From Rhodospirillales bacterium (GTDB taxonomy: Bacteria; Pseudomonadota; Alphaproteobacteria; Rhodospirillales; Casp-alpha2), in NCBI GenBank assembly GCA_017644185.1, contig JAEPMA010000004.1, positions 62,001-126,000 of the forward strand: a DNA stretch of 64,000 bases, in the 5' to 3' direction. Numbering within the stretch: position 1 is the stretch's first letter; each line of letters opens with the position of its first letter. The position numbers were made by a program, and so were the translations under genes. The notes below the pieces were generated by a model, which saw nothing but the letters and a program-made list of their open reading frames with translations, was not told the origin of the DNA and searched no databases. This document shows, piece after piece, positions 53,192 to 63,140 of this stretch.

Positions 53192-55030
53192 ATGACCACC
53201 CGTTCCCTGCTTCGCGCTATGACCGTCGCCGTCGGCATTTTTGCATTGGCGCCTGCATATGCCGACGACCCGAAACCGCAACACGGTATCGCCATGCACG
53301 GCGACCTGAAATACGGCCCCGATTTCCAGCAGTACGAATACGTCAATCCAAACGCCCCTAAAGGCGGACAGATCAGATTGGGGGCGATCGGCGGTTTCGA
53401 CAGCCTTAACCCGTTTATCGTCAAAGGGAACGCTGCCGGCGGGGCATCGTTCGTTTACGACACACTCCTGACGTCCTCGGCGGACGAGGCGTTCAGCGAA
53501 TACGGCTTGCTTGCTGAAACCGTCCGCACCCCGGAAGACCGTTCGTGGGTCGAATTCAAGCTCCGCGACGAGGCCCGCTGGCACGACGGCAAGCCGATTA
53601 CCGCCGACGACGTGATCTACAGCTTCAACATCCTCGTCGAGAAAGGCGCGCCTTTCTTCCGCTTCTACTATGGATCCGTCGAACGCGCGGTGAAGATCGG
53701 CCCCAAGACCGTCCGCTTCGATTTCAAGCCCGGCGAGAACAGGGAATTGCCGTTGATTCTCGGACAGTTGACGGTGCTGCCCAAGCATTACTGGGAGACG
53801 CGCGAATTTGATGCGACGACGCTGGAGCCACCGCTCGGGAGCGGGCCCTACCGGGTGAAGAGCGTCGAGGCGAACCGCAACATCGTCCTGGAGCGGGTGA
53901 AGGACTATTGGGGTAAGGATCTCCCGGTGAACATCGGGATCAACAACTTCGACGTGATCGAGTTCGAATATTACCGGGACGCGCAAGTCGCCATCGAGGC
54001 GTTCACCGGCGGACGTTTCGATTTCCGCCGCGAGAATTCATCCAAGGCATGGGCCACCGCCTATGACGTCCCAGCGGTCAAGAAGGGCCTGATCAAACTG
54101 GAAGAATTCGACCACGACCGTCCCGCCGGGATGCAGGGCTTCGCCTTCAATATGCGCCGCGACCTTTTCAAGGACCCGAAGGTTCGCGAAGCCCTTGCGT
54201 ATGCCTTCGACTTCGAATGGTCGAACAAAAACCTGTTTTACGGCCAATACAAACGGACGCGCAGCTATTTCGAGAACTCCGAGCTCGCCGCGACGGGTCT
54301 TCCGTCCGAAGCCGAACTGAAATTATTGGAACCGTATCGCGGACAGATCCCGGATGAGGTATTCACGAAGGAATACAATCCGCCCAAGTCCGACGGTTCG
54401 GGCAATATCCGCAGCAATCTGAGAACGGGTTCTAAATTGCTGCGTGACGCCGGCTGGGTGATCAAGGACGGCGTCCGCGTGAACGAGAAAACCGGCAAGA
54501 AGCTGGAGTTCGAAGTGCTGCTGGTCAGCCCGCTGTTCGAGCGCATCGTCCTGCCTTTTGCGAAGAACCTGGAAAAGCTCGGCGTGACGGCACGGGTCAG
54601 GACGGTCGAAACAGCGCAGTATCAGCGCCGCACCGACACCTTCGACTACGACATGATCGTCGGCAGTTGGGGGCAGTCGCTGTCACCCGGCAACGAGCAG
54701 CGCGACTTCTGGAGCACTGACGCCGCCGGACGCGAGGGCAGCCGCAACGCGACCGGCATCAAGAGCAAGGTCGTCGACGAGCTGATCGAAAAGCTGATCG
54801 CTGCACCGGACCGGGAAGCCCTGATCACCGCCTGCCGCGCCCTTGACCGCGTTCTGCAATGGCAGCACCTGGTGATCCCGCACTTCCACGCGGGATACGA
54901 TCGGATTGCGTATTGGGATAAGTTCGGCCAGCCCAAGGTCACCCCGACCCGGGGCACGCAGTTCCTGACCTGGTGGGTCGTCCCCGACAAAGCCGAGGCC
55001 ATCTCCAATGCGCGCAAGGGGGCCAATTGA
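53192..55030 (+). CDS. yejA: Peptide ABC transporter substrate-binding protein (YejA-like)
   Basis: The 612-residue protein has a signal peptide (MTTRSLLRAMTVAVGIFALAPAYA) and the family 5 solute-binding fold, with SLNPFIVKGN near the start of the mature part and LRDEARWHDGKPITADDVIYSFN around residue 125. Length and operon match YejA, the periplasmic receptor for oligopeptides and the antibiotic microcin C. The ATG at 53192 has a GGAGG ribosome site. It leads yejABEF. Confidence 0.93.
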   Translation: MTTRSLLRAMTVAVGIFALAPAYADDPKPQHGIAMHGDLKYGPDFQQYEYVNPNAPKGGQIRLGAIGGFDSLNPFIVKGNAAGGASFVYDTLLTSSADEAFSEYGLLAETVRTPEDRSWVEFKLRDEARWHDGKPITADDVIYSFNILVEKGAPFFRFYYGSVERAVKIGPKTVRFDFKPGENRELPLILGQLTVLPKHYWETREFDATTLEPPLGSGPYRVKSVEANRNIVLERVKDYWGKDLPVNIGINNFDVIEFEYYRDAQVAIEAFTGGRFDFRRENSSKAWATAYDVPAVKKGLIKLEEFDHDRPAGMQGFAFNMRRDLFKDPKVREALAYAFDFEWSNKNLFYGQYKRTRSYFENSELAATGLPSEAELKLLEPYRGQIPDEVFTKEYNPPKSDGSGNIRSNLRTGSKLLRDAGWVIKDGVRVNEKTGKKLEFEVLLVSPLFERIVLPFAKNLEKLGVTARVRTVETAQYQRRTDTFDYDMIVGSWGQSLSPGNEQRDFWSTDAAGREGSRNATGIKSKVVDELIEKLIAAPDREALITACRALDRVLQWQHLVIPHFHAGYDRIAYWDKFGQPKVTPTRGTQFLTWWVVPDKAEAISNARKGAN

Positions 55031-55101
55031 CCGGCAACCGTCATAAAGCCCGAGCCGCGCTTGCAGGTGACGGCTGGCGCCCGCACCGGTAAACTCGACA
55101 G

Positions 55102-56217
55102 ATGCTCGCCTATATTGTCCGCCGTCTGCTGTTCGTGCCGCCGACGCTGTTCGTCATCATCCTGATCAACTTCGCGGTCGTTCAGGTATTGCCGGGCGGC
55201 CCGGTCGAACAGATGATTTCACAGATCACCGGCGAAGCCGTCGACGCAACGGCACGGGTCAGCGGCAACACTGGTGGCGAAACCATGTCCGGTGAAGGCC
55301 GAGGCGGGGGCGGGTCATCCGGCACGGTCGAGAGTAAGTATCGCGGTGCGCAGGGACTACCCCCCGAATTCATCAGGGATCTGGAACAACAGTTCGGTCT
55401 CGACAAGCCCGCGCACGAGCGCTTCTTCCTGATGTTGAAGAACTATCTCGTCTTCGATTTCGGAAACAGTTATTTCAAAGACGCGAGCGTCGTCGAACTG
55501 GTGATGTCGAAAATGCCAGTATCCATCTCTCTTGGGTTATGGACGACGTTGCTTGTCTATCTGATCTCCATCCCGCTCGGCGTCGCCAAAGCGGTGCGTG
55601 ACGGCTCCAAGTTCGATGTCTGGACATCCGGCGTCATTATCGTCGGCACCGCTATTCCCGGATTTCTGTTCGCCATTCTGCTGATTGTTTTGTTCTCGGG
55701 CGGGCGTTATTTCGACTGGTTCCCATTGCGCGGACTCGTATCAGAGAACTTCGACGACATGACGACCCTTCAGCAGATCGGCGATTATTTCTGGCACCTG
55801 ACGCTCCCGATCCTCTCGATGGTGATCGGCGGGTTCGCCGGCCTCGCCATGTTGACCAAGAACTCGTTCCTGGAAGAGATCAACAAGCAATACGTCGTTA
55901 CCGCGCGGTCCAAAGGTGTGACCGAAAAACGCGTGCTTTACGGGCATGTATTCCGAAACGCCATGTTGATCGTCATCGCCGGTTTTCCGAGCGCGTTCAT
56001 CGGCATCCTGTTTACCGGCGCACTGATCACCGAAATCATCTTCTCGCTCGACGGCCTCGGTCTGCTCGGTTTCGAAGCCGCTCTCAATCGCGATTATCCG
56101 GTGATGTTCGCAACCCTCTATTTCTTCACCCTCATGGGTTTGGTGCTCGGCATTATCGGCGACGTTATGTATCACGTCATCGATCCCAGAATCGATTTCG
56201 AAAAGCGGGATGCCTGA
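55102..56217 (+). CDS. yejB: Peptide ABC transporter permease (YejB-like)
   Basis: The 371-residue permease has six membrane helices, the first [24 protein letters not shown], a Gly/Ser-rich periplasmic loop (about residues 45-85), and the EAA-type coupling loop [21 protein letters not shown]. The long loop is a YejB hallmark. It forms the channel with YejE; the yejE start overlaps its stop by eight bases. Confidence 0.94.
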   Translation: MLAYIVRRLLFVPPTLFVIILINFAVVQVLPGGPVEQMISQITGEAVDATARVSGNTGGETMSGEGRGGGGSSGTVESKYRGAQGLPPEFIRDLEQQFGLDKPAHERFFLMLKNYLVFDFGNSYFKDASVVELVMSKMPVSISLGLWTTLLVYLISIPLGVAKAVRDGSKFDVWTSGVIIVGTAIPGFLFAILLIVLFSGGRYFDWFPLRGLVSENFDDMTTLQQIGDYFWHLTLPILSMVIGGFAGLAMLTKNSFLEEINKQYVVTARSKGVTEKRVLYGHVFRNAMLIVIAGFPSAFIGILFTGALITEIIFSLDGLGLLGFEAALNRDYPVMFATLYFFTLMGLVLGIIGDVMYHVIDPRIDFEKRDA

Positions 56218-57304
56218 GATGGACGCCGTTATCGATACGCCCACCGGCAAACCGGCCGATCCACCGCGGTTCCTGGGCAAGCGGATTACGCCGCTCAACG
56301 CGCGCCGATTACAGAACTTCAAAGCGAACAAGCGGGGGTTCTGGTCATTATGGGCTTTCCTCGCCCTTTTCTTCATCAGCCTGTTTGCCGAGTTCATCGC
56401 CAACGATAAACCTTTCCTGGTCTGGTACGATGGCGGCGCCTACATGCCGGTGTTCAGCGAGTACGCGGAAACCACGTTCGGCGGCGAATTCCAGACCGAA
56501 GCCGATTACCGCGATCCGTTCGTGCGCGATTTGATCAACGAGAAGGGTTGGATGCTGTGGCCGCCGATCCGGTTCTCTTACGACACCGTCAATCTAAGCT
56601 TGCCGGGGCCCGCCCCTTATAAGCCGACAGCGGAAAACTGGCTCGGCACCGACGATCAGGGCCGCGATGTTCTCGCGCGTACCATTTACGGGTTTCGGAT
56701 ATCCGTTCTTTTCGGCGTCATTCTGACGATCCTGAGTTCCGTCATCGGTATCGCCGTCGGCGCCACGCAAGGCTATTTCGGTGGCTGGATTGATCTGATC
56801 GGCCAACGCCTGATCGAGATCTGGACATCGATGCCACAGCTTTATCTGCTCATTATCCTGGCAAGCGTGTTCGTGCCCAGCTTCTGGCTTTTGTTGGGGT
56901 TGCTGTTGCTGTTCCAGTGGGTCGCGCTTGTCGGCGTTGTCCGGGCGGAGTTTTTAAAGACCCGAAATTTCGATTACGTCCGTGCGGCGCGCGCGATGGG
57001 CGCGTCGGACATCGTGATCATGTTCAAACACATTCTGCCGAACGCCATGGTGGCGACCCTGACTTTGCTGCCGTTCATTCTTTCGGGGTCTGTAACCGCA
57101 TTAACCAGTCTCGATTTTCTTGGCTTCGGACTGCCGCCGGGTTCGCCGTCACTGGGCGAGCTTCTGAACCAGGGAAAGAACAATCTGCATGCGCCCTGGC
57201 TCGGCATTACCGCATTCATTATTCTATCCGTGATGCTTTCACTGCTGGTGTTTATCGGCGAAGCCGTGCGCGATGCCTTCGACCCGAGGAAAACATTCCG
57301 ATGA
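56210..57304 (+). CDS. yejE: Peptide ABC transporter permease (YejE-like)
   Basis: The 364-residue permease has an N-terminal cytoplasmic stretch, a first helix ([21 protein letters not shown]), a long periplasmic region with [19 protein letters not shown], and the coupling loop [22 protein letters not shown]. The start could be the ATG at 56210 or three codons later at 56219. Its TGA is part of the ATGA overlap with yejF. Confidence 0.94.
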   Translation: MPEMDAVIDTPTGKPADPPRFLGKRITPLNARRLQNFKANKRGFWSLWAFLALFFISLFAEFIANDKPFLVWYDGGAYMPVFSEYAETTFGGEFQTEADYRDPFVRDLINEKGWMLWPPIRFSYDTVNLSLPGPAPYKPTAENWLGTDDQGRDVLARTIYGFRISVLFGVILTILSSVIGIAVGATQGYFGGWIDLIGQRLIEIWTSMPQLYLLIILASVFVPSFWLLLGLLLLFQWVALVGVVRAEFLKTRNFDYVRAARAMGASDIVIMFKHILPNAMVATLTLLPFILSGSVTALTSLDFLGFGLPPGSPSLGELLNQGKNNLHAPWLGITAFIILSVMLSLLVFIGEAVRDAFDPRKTFR

Positions 57305-58920
57305 CCAAGATCCTCAGCGTCGAAAATCTTCATGTCTCGTTCGGACACGGCCAGGGTGAGGTCAGGGCCGTCGAGGGTGTCTCTTTCGATATCGAAGCGG
57401 GTAAAACCCACGCGCTGGTCGGCGAATCCGGCTCCGGCAAATCGGTCTCTGCGCTTTCGATCATGCGCCTGCTGCCGTACCCGACGGCGTGGCATCCGGA
57501 AGGACACATCCAGTTCGCAGATACCGACCTGCTTCAAGTCCGCGAGGGATTCATGCGCGATATTCGCGGCAACCGCATCGCGATGATCTTCCAGGAACCG
57601 TTGAACAGCCTCAATCCCCTGCATTCCGTCGAGAAACAGATTTCGGAAGTGCTGCTGGTCCACAAGCACATGACCCCGGATGCCGCGCGTGCCCGGGTGA
57701 TCGAGCTTCTGACGCTGGTGGGACTTGAGTCGGCGGCGGAGCGCCTGCACGCCCTGCCACACGAATTCTCCGGCGGCCAGCAGCAACGCATCATGATCGC
57801 CATGGCTCTCGCCAATGAGCCGGAAATCCTGATCGCCGACGAACCGACGACCGCACTCGACGTGACGGTTCAGGCACAGATCCTGAAGCTGCTCAAAGAC
57901 CTGCAGGAAGAACTCGGGATGGCGATGCTGCTGATTACCCATGATCTCGGCATCGTCCGGCGCATGGCGGATACGATCTCGGTGATGAACCATGGCAAGG
58001 TCGTTGAGGCCGGAAGCGCGGCGGACGTGTTCGAACATCCGGCACATGAATACACGCAGCATTTGTTGGCTGCCGAGCCCAAGGGGCGGCCCGACCCCGC
58101 ACCTGACAGCGCGCCGATCCTGTCCGGCGACGATGTGCGTGTCTGGTTCCCGATTAAGCGCGGCGTCCTAAGACGCACGGTAGGGCATATCAAGGCTGTC
58201 GACGGGATTTCCGTCGATATCCGTCCGGGGCACACGGTTGGCATCGTCGGTGAGTCCGGGTCGGGAAAATCGACCCTTGGCCGCGCCCTGATCCGGCTCG
58301 AAAAATCGACGGGCACGATTGCATTCCGGGGCACCTCCATGCAGGGACTGAATTGGAAAGAGTTACGTCCCCTCCGCCGCGAGATGCAGATCGTATTTCA
58401 GGACCCTTACGGGTCGCTCAGCCCGCGCATGTCCATCGGCCAGATCATCGAAGAAGGTTTGATCATCCACGACATCGGCAACGAAGAAGAACGCCGTAAA
58501 ATGATCGACGACGCTTTGGTCGAGGTGGGGCTGGAGCCTGCGATGCGCGACCGTTATCCGCACGAATTTTCGGGTGGGCAGCGCCAGCGCATCGCCATTG
58601 CCCGCGCCCTGGTGCTCAAACCCAAGTTCATCGTGCTGGACGAACCGACCAGCGCCCTCGACATGTCGGTGCAGGCACAGATCGTTGAACTGCTCCGCAG
58701 CCTTCAAAAGAAATACGATCTCGCCTATATGTTTATCAGCCACGACCTCAAGGTCGTTCGCGCCCTCGCCCACGACGTGGTCGTCATGAAAGACGGCCGG
58801 GTCGTCGAACAAGGCCCCGCATCTGATATCTTCGATTCACCACAAGAACCCTATACCAAGGCCCTGCTCGCCGCGGCTTTCAACCTGAAGGCCGATGAAA
58901 GTGGCGTGGTTAGCACCTGA
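57301..58920 (+). CDS. yejF: Peptide ABC transporter ATPase, two fused domains (YejF-like)
   Basis: The 539-residue protein has two ATPase halves. The first has Walker A GESGSGKSVSALSI, signature FSGGQQQRIM and Walker B ILIADEPTTALD; the second has GESGSGKSTLGRA, FSGGQRQRIAIARAL and IVLDEPTSALD. It drives YejBE import. The start ATG overlaps yejE by four bases; the frame upstream is a shadow. The next gene begins 25 bases later. Confidence 0.95.
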   Translation: MTKILSVENLHVSFGHGQGEVRAVEGVSFDIEAGKTHALVGESGSGKSVSALSIMRLLPYPTAWHPEGHIQFADTDLLQVREGFMRDIRGNRIAMIFQEPLNSLNPLHSVEKQISEVLLVHKHMTPDAARARVIELLTLVGLESAAERLHALPHEFSGGQQQRIMIAMALANEPEILIADEPTTALDVTVQAQILKLLKDLQEELGMAMLLITHDLGIVRRMADTISVMNHGKVVEAGSAADVFEHPAHEYTQHLLAAEPKGRPDPAPDSAPILSGDDVRVWFPIKRGVLRRTVGHIKAVDGISVDIRPGHTVGIVGESGSGKSTLGRALIRLEKSTGTIAFRGTSMQGLNWKELRPLRREMQIVFQDPYGSLSPRMSIGQIIEEGLIIHDIGNEEERRKMIDDALVEVGLEPAMRDRYPHEFSGGQRQRIAIARALVLKPKFIVLDEPTSALDMSVQAQIVELLRSLQKKYDLAYMFISHDLKVVRALAHDVVVMKDGRVVEQGPASDIFDSPQEPYTKALLAAAFNLKADESGVVST

Positions 58921-58945
58921 TCCGATAAATAAAGAGAGACGATTA

Positions 58946-59878
58946 ATGAAGTTTTTGTTCCTGTCCGCCGCCGACAAAGCCCAAGCCTGGCGTGAAGCGA
59001 TCCTCGCACGATTTCCGGATGCGGGGTTTGATATCTGGCCGGACGAAATTGGCGACAAGTCGGATTACGATTACGCCATCGTCTGGCGGCCGCCGGCTGG
59101 CGAGCTTCGGACGTTTCCGAACCTCAAGGGCATTCTCTCTCTGGGGGCGGGGGTCGATGGTATACTCGTGGATGACGCCCTTCCAGATAACGTGCCGGTC
59201 GTTCGTCTTGTCGACCGCTGCCTGACTGAGGGCATGAGCGAGTACGTTCTTTATTGGGTGATTCACTACCACCGCCGTCTGGGCGTCTATCTGAACTGGA
59301 CGTCCCAGCATATCTGGAAACAGATGCGCCAGACCGATACGCGTGACCGTAAAGTCGGTTTCCTGGGATTGGGAGAACTTGGCAGTGACGCTGCAAAGAA
59401 AGTTGCTGCTCTCGGGTTCGATGTCGCCGGCTGGTCGCGCTCCGAAAAGAAGATCGAAGGGGTGACGTCATATCATGGGGAAGACGGCCTGGTACCGTTT
59501 CTGAACCGCACGGAAATTCTGATCGTACTGTTACCTTTGACGGATGCGACCCGCGGCATCATCAACAAGGACACCCTTGCGGCGCTGCCCGAAGGCGCCA
59601 ACCTGATCAACTGTGCGCGTGGCCCGCACGTGGTCGACGAAGATCTTTTAGCGGCACTCGACAGTGGACACATCAATGCCGCCACGCTTGATGTGTTCCA
59701 TACCGAGCCGTTACCGCAAGACCATCCCTATTGGTCGCACCCGAAAGTGACGGTGACCCCGCACATGGCATCGCTCACCGTACCGTCGAGTGCCGCCGAC
59801 TGGATGGAAGAGAACATCAAGCTGATCGAAGCGGGTAAGCCGCCGCTCAATACGGTCGACCTCAAAAAAGGCTATTAA
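58946..59878 (+). CDS. Glyoxylate/hydroxypyruvate reductase A-like dehydrogenase
   Basis: The 310-residue D-2-hydroxyacid dehydrogenase has the NAD(P) loop GFLGLGELGSDAAKKV around residue 140 and the catalytic trio: Arg in NCARGPHVVDE, Glu in HTEPLPQDHPYW, and His in TPHMAS. Its length equals GhrA, which reduces glyoxylate and hydroxypyruvate. The ATG at 58946 has an AAAGAGAG site. It may share a transcript with yejABEF but has no obvious link to it. Confidence 0.9.
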   Translation: MKFLFLSAADKAQAWREAILARFPDAGFDIWPDEIGDKSDYDYAIVWRPPAGELRTFPNLKGILSLGAGVDGILVDDALPDNVPVVRLVDRCLTEGMSEYVLYWVIHYHRRLGVYLNWTSQHIWKQMRQTDTRDRKVGFLGLGELGSDAAKKVAALGFDVAGWSRSEKKIEGVTSYHGEDGLVPFLNRTEILIVLLPLTDATRGIINKDTLAALPEGANLINCARGPHVVDEDLLAALDSGHINAATLDVFHTEPLPQDHPYWSHPKVTVTPHMASLTVPSSAADWMEENIKLIEAGKPPLNTVDLKKGY

Positions 59879-60610
59879 TTAAAGAGCCGCGACCCCTGTC
59901 CACAGCATAGTCACGGCAGCGATCAACAACATGACGTCGAGCATGTTCTCGAACGTTTTTACGCTCATCCTGTCGACGACACGCTTTGCCGCGAACGAGC
60001 CTGCGATCATCGATCCGCCGACGATCAACCCCTGTACAACCTGTGGCCAGGGAAGCGCGCCAAGCACCTGAAACGTCGCCGCCTTGGAGATCATCAAGGC
60101 AAGCGATCCGATGGCTTCGGTCGACAACAGCGCGCCTTTTGACAAGCCGATCGCGCCGAACGCGGGAATACTGAGAGGACCCGTCGATAAAACGATCCCC
60201 GTCAAAAACCCGATGACGCCGCCAACAATCACCAACTGCCAGAGTGGCATGTGCATGTCCCTCACCCGCATCCAGCGCCGAAGCGGGATCAGCGACAAGA
60301 AGAAAATGCCGAGCGCGATCTCGACAATGCTGGCGGGTAATACAAGAAGCGTGCGTGCACCGAGAGCGGCCCCCGGCACGCCAGCAACCGAGTAAGCGAA
60401 GAAAGCACGCCAGTCGATCTCGCGCCACCAGGCGAGCGACTTACCGATATTCCCCATCACGGCCGCCACGGCCATGATCGGCACGGCCTGTTGTGGGCCG
60501 AACTGAAGAATCAAAATGGGGAGGAGAATGATTGATGCCCCGGTGCCGACGATGGCGCTGAGCGCACCGGCGGCGAGTCCCGCCACCAGGACAAAGATGT
60601 AGCCGGTCAT
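59879..60610 (-). CDS. TauE/SafE family sulfite exporter-like permease
   Basis: The 243-residue membrane protein has about seven helices and the family's repeated core: LVAGLAAGALSAIVGTGASIILLPIL at the start and VGGVIGFLTGIVLSTGPLSIPAF in the middle. Such proteins export sulfite, sulfoacetate or other organic anions. It starts inside the last codons of uppP (four-base overlap), which fixes the start at 60610. Its substrate cannot be told. Confidence 0.88.
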   Translation of the reverse strand: MTGYIFVLVAGLAAGALSAIVGTGASIILLPILILQFGPQQAVPIMAVAAVMGNIGKSLAWWREIDWRAFFAYSVAGVPGAALGARTLLVLPASIVEIALGIFFLSLIPLRRWMRVRDMHMPLWQLVIVGGVIGFLTGIVLSTGPLSIPAFGAIGLSKGALLSTEAIGSLALMISKAATFQVLGALPWPQVVQGLIVGGSMIAGSFAAKRVVDRMSVKTFENMLDVMLLIAAVTMLWTGVAAL

Positions 60611-61410
60611 AGCACGCCGTATGTGACCGCCAGGAGAAATCCACCAAGCAATATCCGATAGACGACAAAGGGTGTGAACGACGCACGCCTGAGCCAAGCC
60701 ATCATCAAGGCGATTGCGACGAGAGCGAACAGGAACGAAAGACCGGCCGCGACAAACGCATCATTGGCCAACTGCACATTACCATTCTCATAAATCTCGA
60801 TACCCGAGAGGGTCCCGGCTGCGATGATTGTCGGAATCGACAATAGAAGTGAAAACCGCGCCGCGTCGGGCCGCTCCATGCCGATAAAGCGGGCTGCGGT
60901 CATGGTAATCCCCGATCGGCTTGTCCCTGGGATCAAGGCCAGGCACTGCGCGACACCGATGAAGATGACATCACCGAGTCCCAGATGCTCGACGCGCCGC
61001 ACCGTCATCCCGACATGGTCCGCAATCCAGAGCACAATCCCAAACCCGAGCGTCGCCCAGGCGATCACTTCCATGCTTCGGAACATATCGGGAGCATAGT
61101 GCTGTAGGGCGAATCCGGCGCCGACAACGGGTATGGTCCCCAATACCAACAGCATGAACAATCGTGCACCGGGGTCACGCCGCCCCTTCAATGCCCGCCC
61201 GACCCCGGTCAACATGGCGCCCACGTCACGATAGAGATAGGCCATCACCGCAAACAGCGTGCCGACGTGGACTGCAACATCGATCAGGAGTCCTTGGTCC
61301 GGCCAGCCGAGAAACATCGGCGCCAATACAAGATGTCCGGACGAACTTACCGGGAGGAATTCGGTAATCCCCTGAACCGCCGCCAAAATAACTAGATGTA
61401 GGATTGGCAT
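60607..61410 (-). CDS. uppP: Undecaprenyl-diphosphatase
   Basis: The 267-residue membrane protein has both active-site motifs, ITEFLPVSSSGHLVL near residue 15 and PGTSRSGITMTAARF around residue 165. It recycles undecaprenyl diphosphate to the monophosphate carrier used in cell-wall synthesis. The ATG at 61410 has a GGGGAG ribosome site. It is divergent from gltD, with 280 bases between. Confidence 0.96.
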   Translation of the reverse strand: MPILHLVILAAVQGITEFLPVSSSGHLVLAPMFLGWPDQGLLIDVAVHVGTLFAVMAYLYRDVGAMLTGVGRALKGRRDPGARLFMLLVLGTIPVVGAGFALQHYAPDMFRSMEVIAWATLGFGIVLWIADHVGMTVRRVEHLGLGDVIFIGVAQCLALIPGTSRSGITMTAARFIGMERPDAARFSLLLSIPTIIAAGTLSGIEIYENGNVQLANDAFVAAGLSFLFALVAIALMMAWLRRASFTPFVVYRILLGGFLLAVTYGVL

Positions 61411-61619
61411 TCGTGCTCCCCGCAAGGTATTGCGAGACATAGCGCGATTGGATGACAGTGCCAATCGTCAATTTAGTACCGAAATAGGACTATTTGTTGC
61501 ATTCGTGGGAAATAATTGCGATATTTCACGTGCGCTGCGACAATCTTATTGCGGTTGGCGCGAATAATTAGTAAAAGATGCTGACCTATTAAGCCGATTT
61601 GTTTGACGCCGCGCCACCT

Positions 61620-61670
61620 GGGCCCAATATGAAAGGGCCCTTTTGATTGTGCGCCCCGGGAAAACCCGGG
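61620..61670 (+). other. Two hairpins in the gltD leader, the first terminator-like
   Basis: GGGCCC (61620-61625) pairs with GGGCCC (61635-61640) around 9 bases and is followed by TTTT; CCCGGG (61655-61660) pairs with CCCGGG (61665-61670) around AAAA. Together they end 20 bases before the gltD start. They may form an attenuator. The rest of the 61411-61619 gap is AT-rich without a clear promoter. Confidence 0.45.
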
Positions 61671-61690
61671 AAGACGTTGTGGGAGAGCAC

Positions 61691-63127
61691 ATGCCTGACC
61701 GGATGCAACAATTCATCAAGATCGACGGCGCCATGCCCGACAAGCGCGCTGCAGCCGACCGGCGCAAGGACTTCGACGAGATCTATGACGAATACTCCGA
61801 AGACGCCGCGGTCGCTCAAGCCTCACGCTGCGAGCAGTGCGGCATTCCTTACTGCCAGGTCCACTGTCCGCTCCAGAACAACATCCCCGACTGGTTGCGC
61901 CTGGCGACCGAAGGCCGGATGGAGGAGGCTTATCAAGTCTCCCAGGCGACAAATACTTTTCCGGAAGTTTGCGGCCGTATCTGCCCGCAAGACCGGCTCT
62001 GCGAAGGCTCTTGTGTTCTCGAACAGTCCCGCCACGGTACGGTGACGATCGGCGCTGTCGAAAAACACATCACCGACACCGCCTGGAAAATGGGCTGGGT
62101 CAAGGCGCCCGAGGCGCGCGCGGACCTTAATCTTTCCGTCGGTATCATCGGCGGCGGCCCCGCTGGTCTCGCGGCGGCCGACCGGCTCTGTACCATGGGC
62201 TACAAGGTTCACGTTTACGACCGTTACGACCGCATGGGCGGCTTGTTGATTTACGGCATCCCGAACTTCAAGCTTGAAAAGGACATCGTCGAGCGCCGTA
62301 CCAAGCTGTTGGCGGATGGTGGCGTGATCTATCACACCAACTTCGAAGTTGGGCGCGACGCATCGCTCGCCGACCTGCGCGCCGAGCATGACGCGGTCCT
62401 GATCGCGACCGGAGTCTATAATGCCCGCGAGTTACAGGCCCCCGGCTCCGGACTTCAGAACATCTTCCCAGCCATGGACTTCCTGACGGCGTCGAACCGC
62501 AAGGGCCTTGGCGATGCCGTACCCGATTTCGATAACGGCACACTCAACGCCGATGGGAAGAATGTCGTCGTCATCGGCGGCGGCGACACGGCGATGGATT
62601 GCGTGCGTACCGCCGTCCGCCAAGGCGCCAAATCGGTGAAATGCCTCTACCGCCGTGACCGCACCAACATGCCGGGCTCCCAACGCGAAGTCGCCAACGC
62701 GGAAGAAGAGGGTGTCGAGTTCGTCTGGCTCTCCGCCCCGGAGGCATTCCTGGGCGACGACAAGGTCGAAGCCGTCCGCGCCATCCGCATGCACTTGGGC
62801 GTGGCTGACGTAACCGGACGCCAGACACCGGAACCGATCAAGGGTTCGAGCTTCAACATCGAAGCCGATATCGCGATCAAGGCGCTCGGGTTCGACCCGG
62901 AAGACTTGCCGACGCTGTTCGGCGCATCGGAACTCGCGGTCACCAAATGGGGTACAATCAAGGTCAACGAACCGTCGAAAATGACCGAGCTAGATGGCGT
63001 CTTTGCTGCCGGCGATATCTATCGCGGGGCGTCGCTTGTCGTCTGGGCGATCCGCGACGGCCGTGAGGCAGCGGACGGCATTCATCAGTATCTGCAAACG
63101 CGCGCCGAGCGCGCCGATGCGGCCTGA
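61691..63127 (+). CDS. gltD: Glutamate synthase small subunit
   Basis: The 478-residue protein has the N-terminal iron-sulfur segment CEQCGIPYCQVHCPLQNNIP and CGRICPQDRLCEGSC, then the FAD loop GGGPAGLAAADRL, the NADPH loop VVVIGGGDTAMDC, and the final FAAGDIYRGASLV. It passes electrons from NADPH to GltB. The ATG at 61691 has a GGGAG site; the upstream frame runs through the hairpin leader. It precedes gltB by 13 bases. Confidence 0.95.
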   Translation: MPDRMQQFIKIDGAMPDKRAAADRRKDFDEIYDEYSEDAAVAQASRCEQCGIPYCQVHCPLQNNIPDWLRLATEGRMEEAYQVSQATNTFPEVCGRICPQDRLCEGSCVLEQSRHGTVTIGAVEKHITDTAWKMGWVKAPEARADLNLSVGIIGGGPAGLAAADRLCTMGYKVHVYDRYDRMGGLLIYGIPNFKLEKDIVERRTKLLADGGVIYHTNFEVGRDASLADLRAEHDAVLIATGVYNARELQAPGSGLQNIFPAMDFLTASNRKGLGDAVPDFDNGTLNADGKNVVVIGGGDTAMDCVRTAVRQGAKSVKCLYRRDRTNMPGSQREVANAEEEGVEFVWLSAPEAFLGDDKVEAVRAIRMHLGVADVTGRQTPEPIKGSSFNIEADIAIKALGFDPEDLPTLFGASELAVTKWGTIKVNEPSKMTELDGVFAAGDIYRGASLVVWAIRDGREAADGIHQYLQTRAERADAA

Positions 63128-63140
63128 GGGAGGGATGGAT

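Noticed and set aside
56917-57300. Extended N-terminus for the YejF-like ATPase
   Set aside because: It lies inside yejE in another frame; the ABC domain starts at the ATG at 57301.
61500-61530. Sigma-54 promoter before gltD
   Set aside because: The GG and GC doublets in the candidate are 9, not 10, bases apart and the flanks do not match.
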